Source of the DNA: Actinomycetes bacterium
Lineage (GTDB): Bacteria; Actinomycetota; Actinomycetes; Actinomycetales; Cellulomonadaceae
DNA length: 5,725 bases
NCBI GenBank assembly: GCA_023390875.1
Contig: JAEWCA010000352.1
Span: 1-5,725, forward strand
Direction: 5' to 3'
Part shown: one piece after another, positions 5,227-5,725 of the stretch
Numbering within the stretch: the stretch's first letter is position 1
Layout of the letters: each line of letters starts with the position of its first letter
Made by a program: the position numbers and the translations under genes
Notes under the pieces: model-generated
The model's input: the letters and a program-made list of their open reading frames with translations, nothing else
Told to the model about the DNA's origin: nothing
Databases searched by the model: none

Positions 5227-5725
5227 ATGTCGGACGACGTCATCCTCGAGGCCGCCGCGGTCAGCGACGGCGCGTACACCCTGCTCATCGCCGACTTCGC
5301 CGACACCGAGGTCGCGTGGCAGGCCTACGAGGCGATCAAGGAGGCGGAGGACGGCTCGACCGTGAAGGTCGAGGGCGCCCTGGTCGTCAAGCGCGAGGTC
5401 GGAGGCAAGGTCGAGGTCCTCACGGCGACCGACCACAGCACCCGGCGCGGGCTCGCGTGGGGCGTGGTCGGCGGCGTCGCGCTCGGCCTCATCTTCCCGC
5501 CGTCGATCCTCGGCAGCGCCGTCGCCCTGGGCGCCGTCGGCGCCGCCACGGGCAAGGGCCTCGAGATCCGCAACCGCCGCGGCCTCGAGGACGACCTCAA
5601 GGACGCCATCGAGCCGGGCCACTCGGGCATCCTCGTGCTCGTGTCGGACCCCGCGGTCGTCGAGCTGCGCAAGGCGCTCGACAAGGCGGAGGGCATCGTC
5701 GAGAAGGCCGTCGACAAGGCCGCGG
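5227..5725 (+). CDS. DUF1269-like protein (partial, runs off right edge)
   Basis: From the ATG at 5227, 166 codons stay open to the window edge. AAGGAG (5214-5219) lies seven bases upstream and strongly supports this start. The protein opens with an alpha/beta region (YTLLIADFADTEVAWQAYEA, then a strand-rich VKVEGALVVKREVGGKVEVL). A glycine-rich hydrophobic segment follows at about 78-110 (GVVGGVALGLIFPPS and ALGAVGAATG). A second alpha/beta part with HSGILVLVSD precedes a charged Lys/Glu/Ala helix at the end. This order matches DUF1269, a family of usually 160-190 aa with no firm biochemical role, so most of the protein is probably present. The central segment could be a membrane hairpin or a buried glycine-zipper core. 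Its companion upstream is the small membrane protein, which suggests action at or near the membrane. Confidence 0.85.
   Translation, partial: MSDDVILEAAAVSDGAYTLLIADFADTEVAWQAYEAIKEAEDGSTVKVEGALVVKREVGGKVEVLTATDHSTRRGLAWGVVGGVALGLIFPPSILGSAVALGAVGAATGKGLEIRNRRGLEDDLKDAIEPGHSGILVLVSDPAVVELRKALDKAEGIVEKAVDKAA

Overview
The window is very GC-rich, with strong G/C preference at third codon positions. It reads as chromosomal DNA from a high-GC actinobacterium. A Micrococcales-type genus such as Cellulomonas fits best: the PPDK and regulator are of actinobacterial type, and a near-perfect CelR/CebR-like (LacI family) operator lies in front of a secreted-protein gene. The genus is inference only.

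Layout, left to right. (1) Positions 1-84, minus strand: the first 28 codons of a gene that runs off the left edge, beginning with a signal-peptide-like N terminus. (2) Positions 85-293: the control region of that gene, with a TTGACA promoter, a 14-bp palindromic operator just downstream of the predicted start of transcription, and a long leader; a hairpin that could end ppdK transcription also lies here. (3) Positions 294-2990, minus: complete ppdK, pyruvate phosphate dikinase, 898 aa, with all the catalytic residues I looked for. (4) Positions 2991-3115: a compact divergent control region between ppdK and the next gene. It has overlapping promoters, a duplicated GTTGACAG box, a palindrome, and ppdK leader hairpins, one of which buries the ppdK ribosome-binding site. 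(5) Positions 3116-4624, plus: a complete RamB/PrpR-like (ScfR family) regulator, 502 aa, probably read from a leaderless mRNA. (6) Positions 4625-4746: a gap with a strong hairpin. (7) Positions 4747-5145, plus: a 132-aa four-helix membrane protein resembling DUF7144. (8) Positions 5227 to the right edge, plus: a DUF1269-like protein, cut off at or near its C terminus.

How the parts may work together. PPDK interconverts pyruvate and phosphoenolpyruvate, the key step for making sugars from acetate, propionate or other C2/C3 compounds. RamB/PrpR regulators respond to short-chain acyl-CoA metabolism and control acetate or propionate genes. Their head-to-head arrangement over 125 bp suggests that the regulator controls ppdK and itself. 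The left-edge gene looks like a separately transcribed, sugar-repressed secreted protein. The two right-hand genes look like a small envelope or stress-related pair unrelated to ppdK.

I see no wholly new multi-gene system, phage, insertion sequence, CRISPR array or RNA gene. The parts most worth a second look are regulatory: the ppdK leader, the overlapping divergent promoters, and the LacI-type operator at the left.
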